Notes: a model not told the origin generated them from the sequence alone. A stretch of 35,066 bases of DNA from an uncultured Armatimonadota bacterium (GCA_903833215.1 CAILEM010000028.1:1-35066); one strand, 5' to 3'; positions 14,080 through 22,265 are shown, counted from the first letter of the stretch. Made by a program: numbers and translations.

Positions 14080-16388
14080 AGTTTTCAGACGGCAATTGGA
14101 TGATGCAGAAAGGCGTGCGTGCGAGCTACGCGGCCGAAGCTTATGACTGTGAGGCGGTTGGCGACTCGCTAAGAATCTACGCTCCGACCCGGCAGATTCG
14201 ACATCGCGGCGACACGCTGGAAGGTCCATTGCTCACGCTCGACGTCAGTTCACCCATGGCGGACGTGATTCGCGTGAAGGTGGCCCACTTCGTCGGAGAG
14301 CGTGATAAAGGCCCTCGCTATCCTCTGTTTCCGTCATCCACCGACGCAGCAACGGTGACGATCAGCGAAACGGCCGCCGAACTGACGGCGGGCAAGCTGC
14401 AAGCTCGAATATCCAAGACGAACTTCGGAATCGAGTTCTTGGCGGATGATCACGTGGTGACTCGCAGCCCCGATCGTGGCATCGGTTACATGAACTGGGA
14501 GGACCAGGGCGTGTTCGTGATGGGACAACTCACGCTCGGGGTCGGCGAATGCGTGTACGGCCTTGGCGAGCGATTTACCTCGTTCGTAAAGAACGGGCAA
14601 GTCGTCGAAACGTGGAACAAAGACGGAGGCACGGGCAGCGACCAGGCCTACAAGGGTGTTCCGTTCTACATGACCAACCGCGGGTATGGAGTATTCGTCA
14701 ATCACCCCGGCGACGTTTCATTTGAGGTCGCTTCGGAGAAGGTCTCTCGAGTCCAGTTCAGCGTGCCTGGTCAATCGCTGGAGTACTTCGTGATCTACGG
14801 GCCAACGCCGCGCGAGGTGCTTGAGAAATATACGGCGCTTACTGGCAAACCGGCTCTCCCGCCTGCTTGGTCGTTCGGTCTGTGGCTGACGACGTCGTTC
14901 ACCACCAGCTACGACGAGCAGACGTGTACCGAATTTATCCAGGGGATGGCGGATCGCGATTTGCCCCTGCATGTGTTCCACTTCGACTGCTTCTGGATGC
15001 GCGAATTCAATTGGTGTGACTTCAAATGGGACGCCCGCACCTTCCCTGACCCGCCCGGCATGCTGAAGCGGCTCAAGGAGCGCGGCCTTCGCATCTGTGT
15101 GTGGATCAACCCCTACATCGGGCAGCGCTCACACCTGTTCCAAGAAGGAATGGGGGCGGGGTATCTGCTGAAGAAGCCAAACGGAGACGTCTGGCAAACC
15201 GACCAGTGGCAGCCTGGGATGGGAATCGTGGATTTCACGAATCCTGCCGCGACCGAGTGGTTTAGCGAGATCCTGCGCGGGCTCGTCGACATGGGTGTTG
15301 ACAGCTTCAAGACCGACTTTGGTGAGCGCATTCCAACCGATGTCGAGTATTTCGATGGCTCCGACCCGGTCAAGATGCACAACTTCTACCCGTACCTGTA
15401 CAACCAGGCGGTGTTCAACGTGCTGAAGGAGAAACGCGGCGAGGGAGAAGCGACTTTGTTTGCGCGATCTGCTACCGCCGGATGCCAGCAGTTCCCGGTG
15501 CACTGGGGTGGTGACTGCTATTCCAGCTTCGAATCGATGGCAGAGAGCCTGCGCGGCGGGTTGTCGCTGTGCCTCTCCGGTTTTGGCTATTGGAGCCATG
15601 ACATCGGCGGATTTGAGGGCACGCCTCCCGTCGAGGTTTACAAGCGCTGGATCGCGTTTGGCCTGCTGTCTTCGCACAGCCGACTGCACGGAAGTTCGTC
15701 GTACCGAGTGCCGTGGGTTTACGACACCGAAGCCGTCGACGTGCTGCGCTTTTTCACCAAGCTGAAGTGCCGGTTGATGCCGTACCTGTTTGCTCAGGCT
15801 GTCGAAACGAGCCGAACCGGTCTGCCGATGATGCGAGCGATGATGCTCGAGTTCCCCGGAGATCCGACCTCGGACTACCTGGATCGTCAGTACCTGCTTG
15901 GCGATAGGCTGCTGGTGGCACCGGTTCTGTCTTCCGACGGAAGGATCGACTACTACGTGCCGAGTGGCAATTGGACAAACTTCATTACCGACACGGTAGT
16001 GACCGGGCCAGCATGGGTCACCGAAACGCATGGATTCCTGAGTGCCCCACTCTTGGTACGTCCAAACTCGATTATTCCCGTTGGTGCCGACGATTCCAAG
16101 CCTGATTACGACTATGCGAAAGGCGTGACTTTCCGGATTTACCAACTGGAAGACGGTGCCGAGGCAACCGCCACCGTTCCGACCCTGACCGGTGAGACAG
16201 CCCTGAGTATTCGCGTTACCCGCACCGGCTCGGCGATTCAAGCCGAAGTCGAAGGCGAGGGCGATTGGCAAATCCTCCTCGTGGGAATTGACAACGCTGA
16301 GTTGGTGGAGGGTGGAGAACTCCTTAACGACGCGCAAGGCTCCCGAATTCTGCCTTCACAGTCGAAATTGACGATCTTTATCGCCTAG
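14076..16388 (+). CDS. yicI: GH31 alpha-xylosidase, YicI-like
   Basis: 770 residues, about the length of E. coli YicI, and recognisably close to it throughout. Nucleophile D414 lies in S-F-K-T-D-F-G-E-R-I-P-T-D-V and acid/base D480 in H-W-G-G-D-C-Y-S-S-F-E-S-M. L-S-G-F-G-Y-W-S-H-D-I-G-G-F, S-S-H-S-R-L-H-G-S and L-D-R-Q-Y-L-L-G-D-R follow. YicI-type enzymes remove alpha-linked xylose from xyloglucan oligosaccharides such as isoprimeverose. There is no signal peptide, so it acts in the cytoplasm on imported oligosaccharides. The ATG overlaps the GH26 stop (ATGA) and has GGGAG 6 bases upstream, so translation is coupled. The C-terminus is a beta-sandwich. Strict alpha-xylosidase rather than alpha-glucosidase activity is inferred from the close match to YicI. 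Confidence 0.95.
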   Translation: MKFSDGNWMMQKGVRASYAAEAYDCEAVGDSLRIYAPTRQIRHRGDTLEGPLLTLDVSSPMADVIRVKVAHFVGERDKGPRYPLFPSSTDAATVTISETAAELTAGKLQARISKTNFGIEFLADDHVVTRSPDRGIGYMNWEDQGVFVMGQLTLGVGECVYGLGERFTSFVKNGQVVETWNKDGGTGSDQAYKGVPFYMTNRGYGVFVNHPGDVSFEVASEKVSRVQFSVPGQSLEYFVIYGPTPREVLEKYTALTGKPALPPAWSFGLWLTTSFTTSYDEQTCTEFIQGMADRDLPLHVFHFDCFWMREFNWCDFKWDARTFPDPPGMLKRLKERGLRICVWINPYIGQRSHLFQEGMGAGYLLKKPNGDVWQTDQWQPGMGIVDFTNPAATEWFSEILRGLVDMGVDSFKTDFGERIPTDVEYFDGSDPVKMHNFYPYLYNQAVFNVLKEKRGEGEATLFARSATAGCQQFPVHWGGDCYSSFESMAESLRGGLSLCLSGFGYWSHDIGGFEGTPPVEVYKRWIAFGLLSSHSRLHGSSSYRVPWVYDTEAVDVLRFFTKLKCRLMPYLFAQAVETSRTGLPMMRAMMLEFPGDPTSDYLDRQYLLGDRLLVAPVLSSDGRIDYYVPSGNWTNFITDTVVTGPAWVTETHGFLSAPLLVRPNSIIPVGADDSKPDYDYAKGVTFRIYQLEDGAEATATVPTLTGETALSIRVTRTGSAIQAEVEGEGDWQILLVGIDNAELVEGGELLNDAQGSRILPSQSKLTIFIA

Positions 16389-16425
16389 ATCATTCACAGA
16401 CTCAATCAACAAAAATAACACGCCT

Positions 16426-19248
16426 ATGAACTACCGAAATCTCGTTCTGGCAACGGTGGCAGCCTCCATTTGTGGGGTTGCTGCGCCACCTGCCTTTGGC
16501 GGTACCACCGCCCGCGAACACATTCGCTTCGACTCCAATTGGCGATTCCGAATCGACCCCAACACATCGATGGGAGGCACTCCCATCAACGCCTGGCAAT
16601 GGGCGATGGCCCTCGGCATCACCGACTTGAGTGTTCCGTCCATCCCCGAGAGCATGAGCAAAGCTCAGTGGCGCCGTGCGAGGGTCGGGATAGATACGTT
16701 CCGAAACCGAAAAGGCTTTGCTTGGTTCCGCGCCGATCTTGGCTCGAAGCTGCCAGCCCTCAACGGTGCCAAGCGGATTCTTCATTTCGAAAGCGTGGAC
16801 GACAACTGCGAAGTGTTCATCAACGGCATGCTTCTGAAAAAGCACTACGTTTGGGACGAAGCGTTTGATGTCGACATCGACCGTGCTTGGAAGGAAGGTT
16901 CCACCAACACTGCGATGGTTCTTGTCGAAAACACCGATGGCGGTGGCGGAATCATGGGTCCTGTGACCTTACGCGCGGCCAAGGATCTCGATGTTCCCGA
17001 ATTTGCGAAGCCGACGTACAACGATACGGCTTGGCGCACCGTCCAGCTTCCCCACGATTATCTGCTTGAAGGCAAGTTCACTCCAACCGCCGATGCCAGC
17101 CACGGCTCGCTGCCCCAGATTCCCGCTTGGTACCGAAAGACGTTTACGGTGCCCAAGCGCTTTGAGGGCAAGGACCTGTCGATTGCTTTCGATGGCGTGT
17201 ATCGGAATGCTATCGTGTGGCTCAATGGTCACAAGCTGGGTAAGCACAGCAGCGGCTACATCGGCTTTCGACACGACATTGCCCCGTACGTGCATTACGG
17301 CGCAAAGAACGAACTGTCGGTGTTCGTCGACCCACGCCAATCGGAAGGTTGGTGGTACGAGGGGGCGGGGATCTACCGCCATGTTTGGCTGGATGTGACG
17401 GACCCGGTACATGTGGCTCCTAACGGCACTTTCGTGTCCTCCGAGATGCGTGGATCCATGGCGATGCTGACGGTCAAGACCCTCGTTGCCAACGACACCG
17501 CCAAAGAGAAGAACTGTGCGGTGGTCTCCGAAGTCATCGATCCAACCGGCAAAGCCATTGTGACCGTAAAGTCAGGAAGCGCAATCGGCAAGTACCACTC
17601 GCGAGAAGTGACACAACAAATCTCGGTCGCGAACCCCAAGCTTTGGTCGATCGAGAAGCCTCAACTTTATACGTTGCGCACCACCATCGTTGCTCAGGTT
17701 CAGCGCAAGTCGGTTCCAACCGACTCCGTGGACACGTCTTTTGGAATTCGAACCCTTCGCTATGACGCCGACAAGGGATTCTTCCTGAACGGCAAATCGG
17801 TCAAGTTCAAAGGCACATGCAACCACCAAGACTTCATCGGAGTCGGTATCGCGATGCCAGATAGCGTGCTGGAATGGCGCATCAAAAAGCTGAAAGAGAT
17901 GGGTTCCAACGCCTATCGCTGTTCCCACAATCCGCCTGCCAAAGAACTGCTCGACGCATGCGACCGGCTCGGCATGGTGGTGATGGACGAGAACCGGCAC
18001 CTTGGCAACGCCATCGGTGCCAAGACCCCTCATGGCGCAACCTACGACGACCTCCCTGAACTTCGAGAGCTCATCCTTCGGGATCGTAATCACCCAAGCA
18101 TCGTGATGTGGTCGATGTGCAACGAGGAGCCTCTCCAGGGTTCCCCTGAGGGCGGAAAGATCTTCTTGGCGATGATGAAAGAAGTTCATCGCTGGGATAC
18201 GACCCGCCCGATCTCCTGCGCCATGAACGGCGGTTGGGGATCTGGAATCTCGAACGTCCAAGACCTGCAGGGCGCCAACTACAACCCGGGCGGCTATGAT
18301 GGCTTCCACAAGCAGTTTCCAAAGATGCCGTTCTACGGCAGTGAAACGGCGAGTGCGGTGAGCACCCGCGGGGAATACGTCAACGACACTGTCAAGGGGT
18401 ATGTGAGTGCATACGATGTCAATGCGCCACCCTGGGCACAGACGGCACAAGTTGCTTGGAAGGCGCTCGCGGACAGACCCTATGCGGCTGGTGGATTTGT
18501 GTGGACCGGCTTTGACTACAAAGGCGAGCCAACTCCGTACGGTTGGCCATGCGTCAACAGCCACTTCGGCATCATGGACATGTGCGGCTTCCCCAAGGAT
18601 TCGTACTACTACTACAAATCGTGGTGGGGCGATAAGCCGACCGTTCACGTGTATCCACACTGGAACTGGAAAGGAAAAGAGGGCAAGCCCATCAACGTTT
18701 GGGTTCAAAGCAACTGCGAGCAGGTTGAGCTGTTCTTAAACGGCAAGAGCCTTGGCACCAAGAAGATGCCTCCTCACGAGCATCTTGAGTGGAACGTGAA
18801 CTACGTGCCTGGCGCGCTGGTGGCAAAGGGCTATGTTGTTCACAAGGTCATCACGACAGATCGAGTCGAAACCACGGGAGCACCTGCATCGATTGTTCTG
18901 AAGACGGATCGCGCGAAGCTGATCGCGGATGCTGAAGACATCACGATGGTCGAGGTTCAGGTTCTGGACGCCAAGGGCCGCTTGGTTCCCTACGCCTCGA
19001 ACATGATCAAGTTCTCGTTAACCGGAGCAGGATCAGTTGCTGGCGTCGGCAACGGAGACGCAAGCTGCCACGAACCCGACAAGGCATCGCAACGCAGCGC
19101 CTTCCACGGCCTCTGCATGGTCCTCGTTCAGGCAACGGGAACGCCAGGTTCCATAAAGCTAACCGCCACCTCCCCCGGCCTAAAGCCCATGTCCCTAACC
19201 TTCAAGTCGGTACGCGCGGCGTTGACGGACGCGGATTTGAGTAAGTAG
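16426..19248 (+). CDS. Secreted GH2 beta-galactosidase/beta-glycosidase
   Basis: 940 residues. A signal peptide covers about 1-25 (L-A-T-V-A-A-S-I-C-G-V-A-A-P-P-A-F-G). Then come the jelly-roll sugar-binding domain with L-P-H-D-Y-L-L-E-G (about 208-216), an immunoglobulin-like domain, and a TIM barrel with acid/base E567 in W-S-M-C-N-E-E and nucleophile E640 in F-Y-G-S-E-T-A-S. The C-terminal part (about 800-935) has the extra beta-sandwich found in long GH2 beta-galactosidases (V-L-D-A-K-G-R-L-V-P and G-V-G-N-G-D). An unusual insertion of about 110 residues, with R-K-G-F-A-W-F-R-A-D-L-G, precedes the sugar-binding signature, so two lectin-like modules may be present. It starts 37 bases after GH31 and is probably in the same operon. 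The specificity could be galactosidase, glucuronidase or mannosidase; galactosidase is favoured by family resemblance. Confidence 0.9.
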   Translation: MNYRNLVLATVAASICGVAAPPAFGGTTAREHIRFDSNWRFRIDPNTSMGGTPINAWQWAMALGITDLSVPSIPESMSKAQWRRARVGIDTFRNRKGFAWFRADLGSKLPALNGAKRILHFESVDDNCEVFINGMLLKKHYVWDEAFDVDIDRAWKEGSTNTAMVLVENTDGGGGIMGPVTLRAAKDLDVPEFAKPTYNDTAWRTVQLPHDYLLEGKFTPTADASHGSLPQIPAWYRKTFTVPKRFEGKDLSIAFDGVYRNAIVWLNGHKLGKHSSGYIGFRHDIAPYVHYGAKNELSVFVDPRQSEGWWYEGAGIYRHVWLDVTDPVHVAPNGTFVSSEMRGSMAMLTVKTLVANDTAKEKNCAVVSEVIDPTGKAIVTVKSGSAIGKYHSREVTQQISVANPKLWSIEKPQLYTLRTTIVAQVQRKSVPTDSVDTSFGIRTLRYDADKGFFLNGKSVKFKGTCNHQDFIGVGIAMPDSVLEWRIKKLKEMGSNAYRCSHNPPAKELLDACDRLGMVVMDENRHLGNAIGAKTPHGATYDDLPELRELILRDRNHPSIVMWSMCNEEPLQGSPEGGKIFLAMMKEVHRWDTTRPISCAMNGGWGSGISNVQDLQGANYNPGGYDGFHKQFPKMPFYGSETASAVSTRGEYVNDTVKGYVSAYDVNAPPWAQTAQVAWKALADRPYAAGGFVWTGFDYKGEPTPYGWPCVNSHFGIMDMCGFPKDSYYYYKSWWGDKPTVHVYPHWNWKGKEGKPINVWVQSNCEQVELFLNGKSLGTKKMPPHEHLEWNVNYVPGALVAKGYVVHKVITTDRVETTGAPASIVLKTDRAKLIADAEDITMVEVQVLDAKGRLVPYASNMIKFSLTGAGSVAGVGNGDASCHEPDKASQRSAFHGLCMVLVQATGTPGSIKLTATSPGLKPMSLTFKSVRAALTDADLSK

Positions 19249-19263
19249 GCTTTCTGGCGAAAT

Positions 19264-19400
19264 GGCGGTTCAGGTCCCTTCTCCCCTGCCTCAGGGGAGA
19301 GGGCCAGGATGAGGGGTCAGCCGTCCAAACGGTCCCGATTGAGTCGGGACAATCCTTATTGCATTCGGCTGTCGGAGCAATTCCTTCATCCGCAACAACG
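19264..19400. repeat. Hairpin-bearing direct repeat, copy 1
   Basis: Aligned with 19521-19657 at a 257-base offset. It has two hairpins: CTCCCCTG-CCT-CAGGGGAG (19281-19299) and GTCCCGA-TTGAG-TCGGGAC (19332-19350). In copy 2 the second stem is identical while its loop differs. The first hairpin lies 33 bases after the GH2 stop but has no T-run, so it is not a standard terminator. Confidence 0.88.
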
Positions 19401-19520
19401 GCATCCTTCCACCGTGCAGTGTCTGTTTCAGACGGCATTTTGTGACCACCAAAACAAAGGTTGCGCGGTTCCGAACCATCTTCATTTAGGTTACGGTGCC
19501 CCATATCGCAAACGCAAAAC

Positions 19521-19657
19521 GGCGATTCAGGTTCCTTCTGCCCTGCCCCAGGGGAGAAGGGCAGGTTGAGGGGTCAGCCATCCAAACGGTCCCGATGCAG
19601 TCGGGACAATCCTTTTTGCATTCGGCCGTCGGGGCATTTCCTGCATCGGCTACGGCA
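19521..19657. repeat. Hairpin-bearing direct repeat, copy 2
   Basis: Partner of 19264-19400. The second hairpin here is GTCCCGA-TGCAG-TCGGGAC (19589-19607). Overall identity is high with scattered substitutions, so the duplication is older than the 10 kb pair. Confidence 0.88.
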
Positions 19658-19780
19658 TGTCACCGCAGCCCTCCAAGGTGTTGTCCAAGTTGTCGAACTG
19701 CAAATCGAACCAGGTGATGATCGATATTTCCAGAAACAAAGGTGCCAAAGGCACGCAAAATGGAGGCCATCCTCACCCTT

Positions 19781-19810
19781 CCCTCTCCTTCCGCGAGCGG
19801 AAAGAGAGGG
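19781..19810. repeat. Strong inverted repeat
   Basis: Two 14-base arms, CCCTCTCCTTCCGC and GCGGAAAGAGAGGG, with one mismatch and almost no loop. They could form a long hairpin or cruciform. Similar pyrimidine-rich sequence with GCGAGCG occurs at about 10465-10502, so it belongs to a dispersed family. Confidence 0.8.
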
Positions 19811-19894
19811 GACAATCTGCACGTTATTGCTTTATACGAACCGGCTATTGGCGTTTCCGGGATGGTTATCAAGCCAAAGTGAACACCGCGCGAA

Positions 19895-20179
19895 TCACGG
19901 TTTCGTATCCGCGTCGGTGCGGATCTTTTTCATTTCGGTCTTGATCGCATCGAGGCTGCTCGTGAAAACGGATCGGGCTTCTTTTTTGACGGCGGCGACT
20001 TCGGACTTCACGACAGCGGCGAAGGGGACGTCTGATTCCGCCTTGATGCCATCGCGGAACCTCTGCAAGAGGTATTCCGCGAGGTAGCTCTCCACATTCC
20101 GGTAGCCATGAGCTTTGGCGGCCTTTTCGACCTGCTTATGGGTTTCCTCGGATAGCTGAATGTGAACGTCGCGCATCAT
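19895..20179 (-). CDS. Small ribbon-helix-helix protein, orphan antitoxin-like
   Basis: 94 residues. V-H-I-Q-L-S-E-E-T-H-K-Q-V-E-K-A-A-K-A-H-G followed by N-V-E-S-Y-L-A-E-Y-L-L-Q-R-F is a ribbon-helix-helix DNA-binding fold. The charged C-terminal half (V-K-K-E-A-R-S-V-F and I-K-T-E-M-K-K-I-R) may be a coiled helix. ATG at 20179 or 20176, with AGGT about 7 bases upstream and a good promoter. No toxin gene adjoins it on either side, so it is either an orphan antitoxin or a small autoregulated repressor. The gene upstream on the same strand is the unrelated CBM9-like gene. Confidence 0.7.
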   Translation of the reverse strand: MMRDVHIQLSEETHKQVEKAAKAHGYRNVESYLAEYLLQRFRDGIKAESDVPFAAVVKSEVAAVKKEARSVFTSSLDAIKTEMKKIRTDADTKP

Positions 20180-20190
20180 TTCCCGTACCT

Positions 20191-20225
20191 CTCATACGCA
20201 TTATATGAGCCTCAAGGTGCGTTTA
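20191..20225 (-). promoter_or_regulatory. Promoter with operator-like inverted repeat
   Basis: On the reverse strand there is a perfect TATAAT (20205 to 20200) with a weak TTAAAC-like -35 about 15 bases upstream. The inverted repeat CTCAT...ATGAG (20191-20195 and 20205-20209) brackets the -10, as expected for autoregulation by the ribbon-helix-helix product. Confidence 0.5.
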
Positions 20226-20236
20226 AGCCGGATATC

Positions 20237-21175
20237 TCAACTCTTCCACAAGCGTGACGATGAATCAACGTGATAGTCGCCAATCGTCGCCTCGTAAAGG
20301 CTTGGCGTGACGTATAGGCTCGCCCCTTCGGGGTACACGCCGAGGTCCTTCAGGGTCTTTGCCCAGTGCCCGGTTTGTGCCCGATAGATGCGTTGCGCTT
20401 CGTTGATCTCCATCAAAGCGGTGCGTTCGGCCAGCCCATCGAGGGGCCGCGCAGTGCCAACCCCGAAGGGTGCGGACGTGAATTGCAGACAGCCCCAAGT
20501 CCAGGGGCGGTGCATATCGACCACACCCTGCGGTGACCAAACCCAGTTATCTTCCGGTAGCCCCGGCACCTTGTGATACTTGCCGTCTTTGATCTCGGTG
20601 TGCCATTCGACTCGAGAGAAGTTGATGCGCCATTGGTCGCCTTCGCCGGGCGGTGAGGTTCTGCCCGCAATTTCCCCGAGCGCTTTCCAAGGCATCGCGA
20701 TTTCTAAACTCCATCCCCGGTCGGTATCGGTTGGGTCATTGAGCGTGCCATCGAGGTGAACGGCCGTCTTCATGCCGTGGATCTCCCAGCCATTGACGGC
20801 GGGAGCACCATCGCGGTAGGGCTTGATGAGCAAGAGATCCCAAGTCGTATTTCGGGCATTCATCTCGAACTCGCCGTACAGGTGGTTATCTCCGTTCGGG
20901 TCGATGAACACTTCGAAGTCGTTATCTTGGAAGATGACCGAGTCGTGCTCCGTTTGGTATGCCCAGATATGTGGCTCCTCCAGTTCGGCTCCGATGAACA
21001 GATATTCATCGTTCCACATCATCTTCGCGCGAGTGCGAAATCGGGGCTTAGGCTTGCCCTCCCCCTCGATATCCACAAAATCGTCAGTCCACGCTGCATC
21101 TGTCCAAGGTGCCTTATCCAGGCGTCCATCCAACTTAAAAGACGTCGTCGTCTTATGGCAAAGATAAGTTCTCAT
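20237..21175 (-). CDS. CBM9-like carbohydrate-binding protein
   Basis: 312 residues. K-L-D-G-R-L-D-K-A-P-W near residues 14-24, M-M-W-N-D-E-Y-L-F-I-G-A-E-L-E-E-P-H-I-W, the central D-N-D-F-E-V-F-I-D-P-N-G-D, N-Y-Y-like G-E-F-E-M-N-A-R-N-T-T-W-D, and W-R-I-N-F-S-R-V-E-W mark the CBM9 domain (about 5-235) that binds sugar ends in xylanases and related secreted proteins. No catalytic domain follows; only a helical tail of about 75 residues. No signal peptide is seen, which is odd for a polysaccharide binder. AAGGAAG lies 6 bases before the ATG. It may assist the nearby glycosidase operon, but it is on the opposite strand with repeats between. Confidence 0.85.
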   Translation of the reverse strand: MRTYLCHKTTTSFKLDGRLDKAPWTDAAWTDDFVDIEGEGKPKPRFRTRAKMMWNDEYLFIGAELEEPHIWAYQTEHDSVIFQDNDFEVFIDPNGDNHLYGEFEMNARNTTWDLLLIKPYRDGAPAVNGWEIHGMKTAVHLDGTLNDPTDTDRGWSLEIAMPWKALGEIAGRTSPPGEGDQWRINFSRVEWHTEIKDGKYHKVPGLPEDNWVWSPQGVVDMHRPWTWGCLQFTSAPFGVGTARPLDGLAERTALMEINEAQRIYRAQTGHWAKTLKDLGVYPEGASLYVTPSLYEATIGDYHVDSSSRLWKS

Positions 21176-21271
21176 CCCAGGCTTCCTTATATCAGGTTTC
21201 CGAGGAACTTCGCTGGCAGAGCCTGGGCCAAATGTAAATCCATTCGCCTAGGGCCCACGTACCGCGCGGTG

Positions 21272-21298
21272 CCACATGTGGAATGGTAGGATTCTTGG
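21272..21298 (+). promoter_or_regulatory. Leaderless-type promoter with a 10-bp palindrome
   Basis: TAGGAT (21287-21292) is followed by 6 bases and then ATG 21299. The perfect palindrome CCACATGTGG (21272-21281) lies just upstream of the -10, where a repressor or activator could bind. No -35 hexamer or Shine-Dalgarno was seen. Confidence 0.45.
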
Positions 21299-22201
21299 AT
21301 GCCTCTTGCGGTTATCGCGGCGGTCTTGTTTTCCGCGATGCTGCATGCGGGGTGGAATGCGCTGTTGCGGAATAGCGTGGACCGGCAGTGGACGGCGAGT
21401 TGGATCGGAATTTCGACGTTTCTGGTCTGTGCCCCGCTGATTCCCTTCGTGGGTCTGCCACGGTTGAGTTGGCCATTTGTCCTTTGCTCGGCGGTGCTAC
21501 ATGTGTTGTACTTGACCTTGTTGGCGCAAGTTTATAAGCTCAACGAACTGTCGTTCGCGTATCCGATCGCGAGGGGGACTTCGCCAATGCTCGTTGCAGT
21601 CGGCGGATTCGTTACCGCATCCGAAAAGCCTGGGCTTGTACAGGCACTCGGGATCGTGGCGATTGTGGCCGGGATCATCGGCATTGGGTTGGAATCCAAA
21701 AAGTGGGATCGCCTCGGACTCCTCGTTGCTCTTGCGATCGGAGTTGTGATCGCACTTTACACCGTTGTCGACGGTATAGGTGCTCGTCGAAGTGGATTAC
21801 CCATGCAGTACAACGTGTGGTGCTTCTCGACCTACGGATTTGCGATCCTCGTGATCCAAATCGCCCAACGCGGTCGGAGGATCCTGGAGTGTTCGCGCAG
21901 TGACTTCGCCATGGCTTTCTGTGGGGGCATGACCAGCGTCATCGCCTACGCGATCGTCACTTGGGCGATGGTTCACTCACCGATGGGATCTGTCTCCGCC
22001 CTTCGCGAGACAAGCACTCTCTTCGCCGCCGGAATCGGCATGATCTTCCTCAAAGAGCGTTTCTCAATGCAACGAGCCCTCGGATGCGTCGCCATTGTGG
22101 CCGGTGCCGTCGTGATTGGGATGGCGTACGAGCCCCAAGTTCCCGCAGCCCCCGTAGTCGACGTCTCCGTGGCGTCGCAGCTGCCTCCAGGTTTGCGTTG
22201 A
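21299..22201 (+). CDS. EamA/DMT-family transporter with repeat-derived tail
   Basis: 300 residues with about ten hydrophobic segments in two EamA halves (about 1-130 and 140-275). The first half begins A-A-V-L-F-S-A-M-L-H-A-G-W-N-A-L-L-R and contains S-F-A-Y-P-I-A-R-G-T-S-P-M-L-V-A, typical of the drug/metabolite transporter group. The second half ends L-K-E-R-F-S-M-Q-R-A-L-G-C-V-A-I-V-A-G-A-V-V-I-G-M. This is an inner-membrane exporter or importer of an unidentified small metabolite. The last 20 or so residues (from about E277, V-P-A-A-P-V-V-D-V-S-V-A-S) are encoded by an intergenic repeat found again at the right edge of the window, so the native stop has been replaced. Confidence 0.9.
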   Translation: MPLAVIAAVLFSAMLHAGWNALLRNSVDRQWTASWIGISTFLVCAPLIPFVGLPRLSWPFVLCSAVLHVLYLTLLAQVYKLNELSFAYPIARGTSPMLVAVGGFVTASEKPGLVQALGIVAIVAGIIGIGLESKKWDRLGLLVALAIGVVIALYTVVDGIGARRSGLPMQYNVWCFSTYGFAILVIQIAQRGRRILECSRSDFAMAFCGGMTSVIAYAIVTWAMVHSPMGSVSALRETSTLFAAGIGMIFLKERFSMQRALGCVAIVAGAVVIGMAYEPQVPAAPVVDVSVASQLPPGLR

Positions 22202-22265
22202 TTTCCGCATGAGCCACGCGTCACCCTTCGTTCCGCTCGTCGCCACGGAGACGACGCCTACGTGG
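22133..22265. repeat. Inverted-repeat (MITE-like) element overlapping the EamA 3' end
   Basis: Bases 22133-22177 match 34953-34997 with two differences in 45. The inverted partner, GTCGCCACGGAGACGACGCC and onward (22238-22262), gives arms of about 25 bp with a few mismatches. The EamA stop codon (22199-22201) lies in the loop. Size is about 115 bp. Confidence 0.75.

Larger units (their letters stand above)
19249..19894. other. Repeat-rich gap after the glycosidase operon
   Basis: About 650 bases with no supported gene. It contains two copies of a hairpin-bearing direct repeat and one separate strong inverted repeat, listed individually. Confidence 0.65.

Noticed and set aside
15129-16337. 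402-residue reverse-strand frame under the GH31 gene
   Set aside because: The forward frame is a near full-length YicI homologue with intact catalytic residues; the reverse frame is a high-GC shadow.
17572-18708. 378-residue reverse-strand frame under the GH2 gene
   Set aside because: The forward GH2 catalytic barrel is certain here; the reverse product has no recognisable domain.
19281-19299. Rho-independent terminator after the GH2 gene
   Set aside because: The stem is strong but no run of T follows, and it belongs to a repeat that also occurs away from a gene end.
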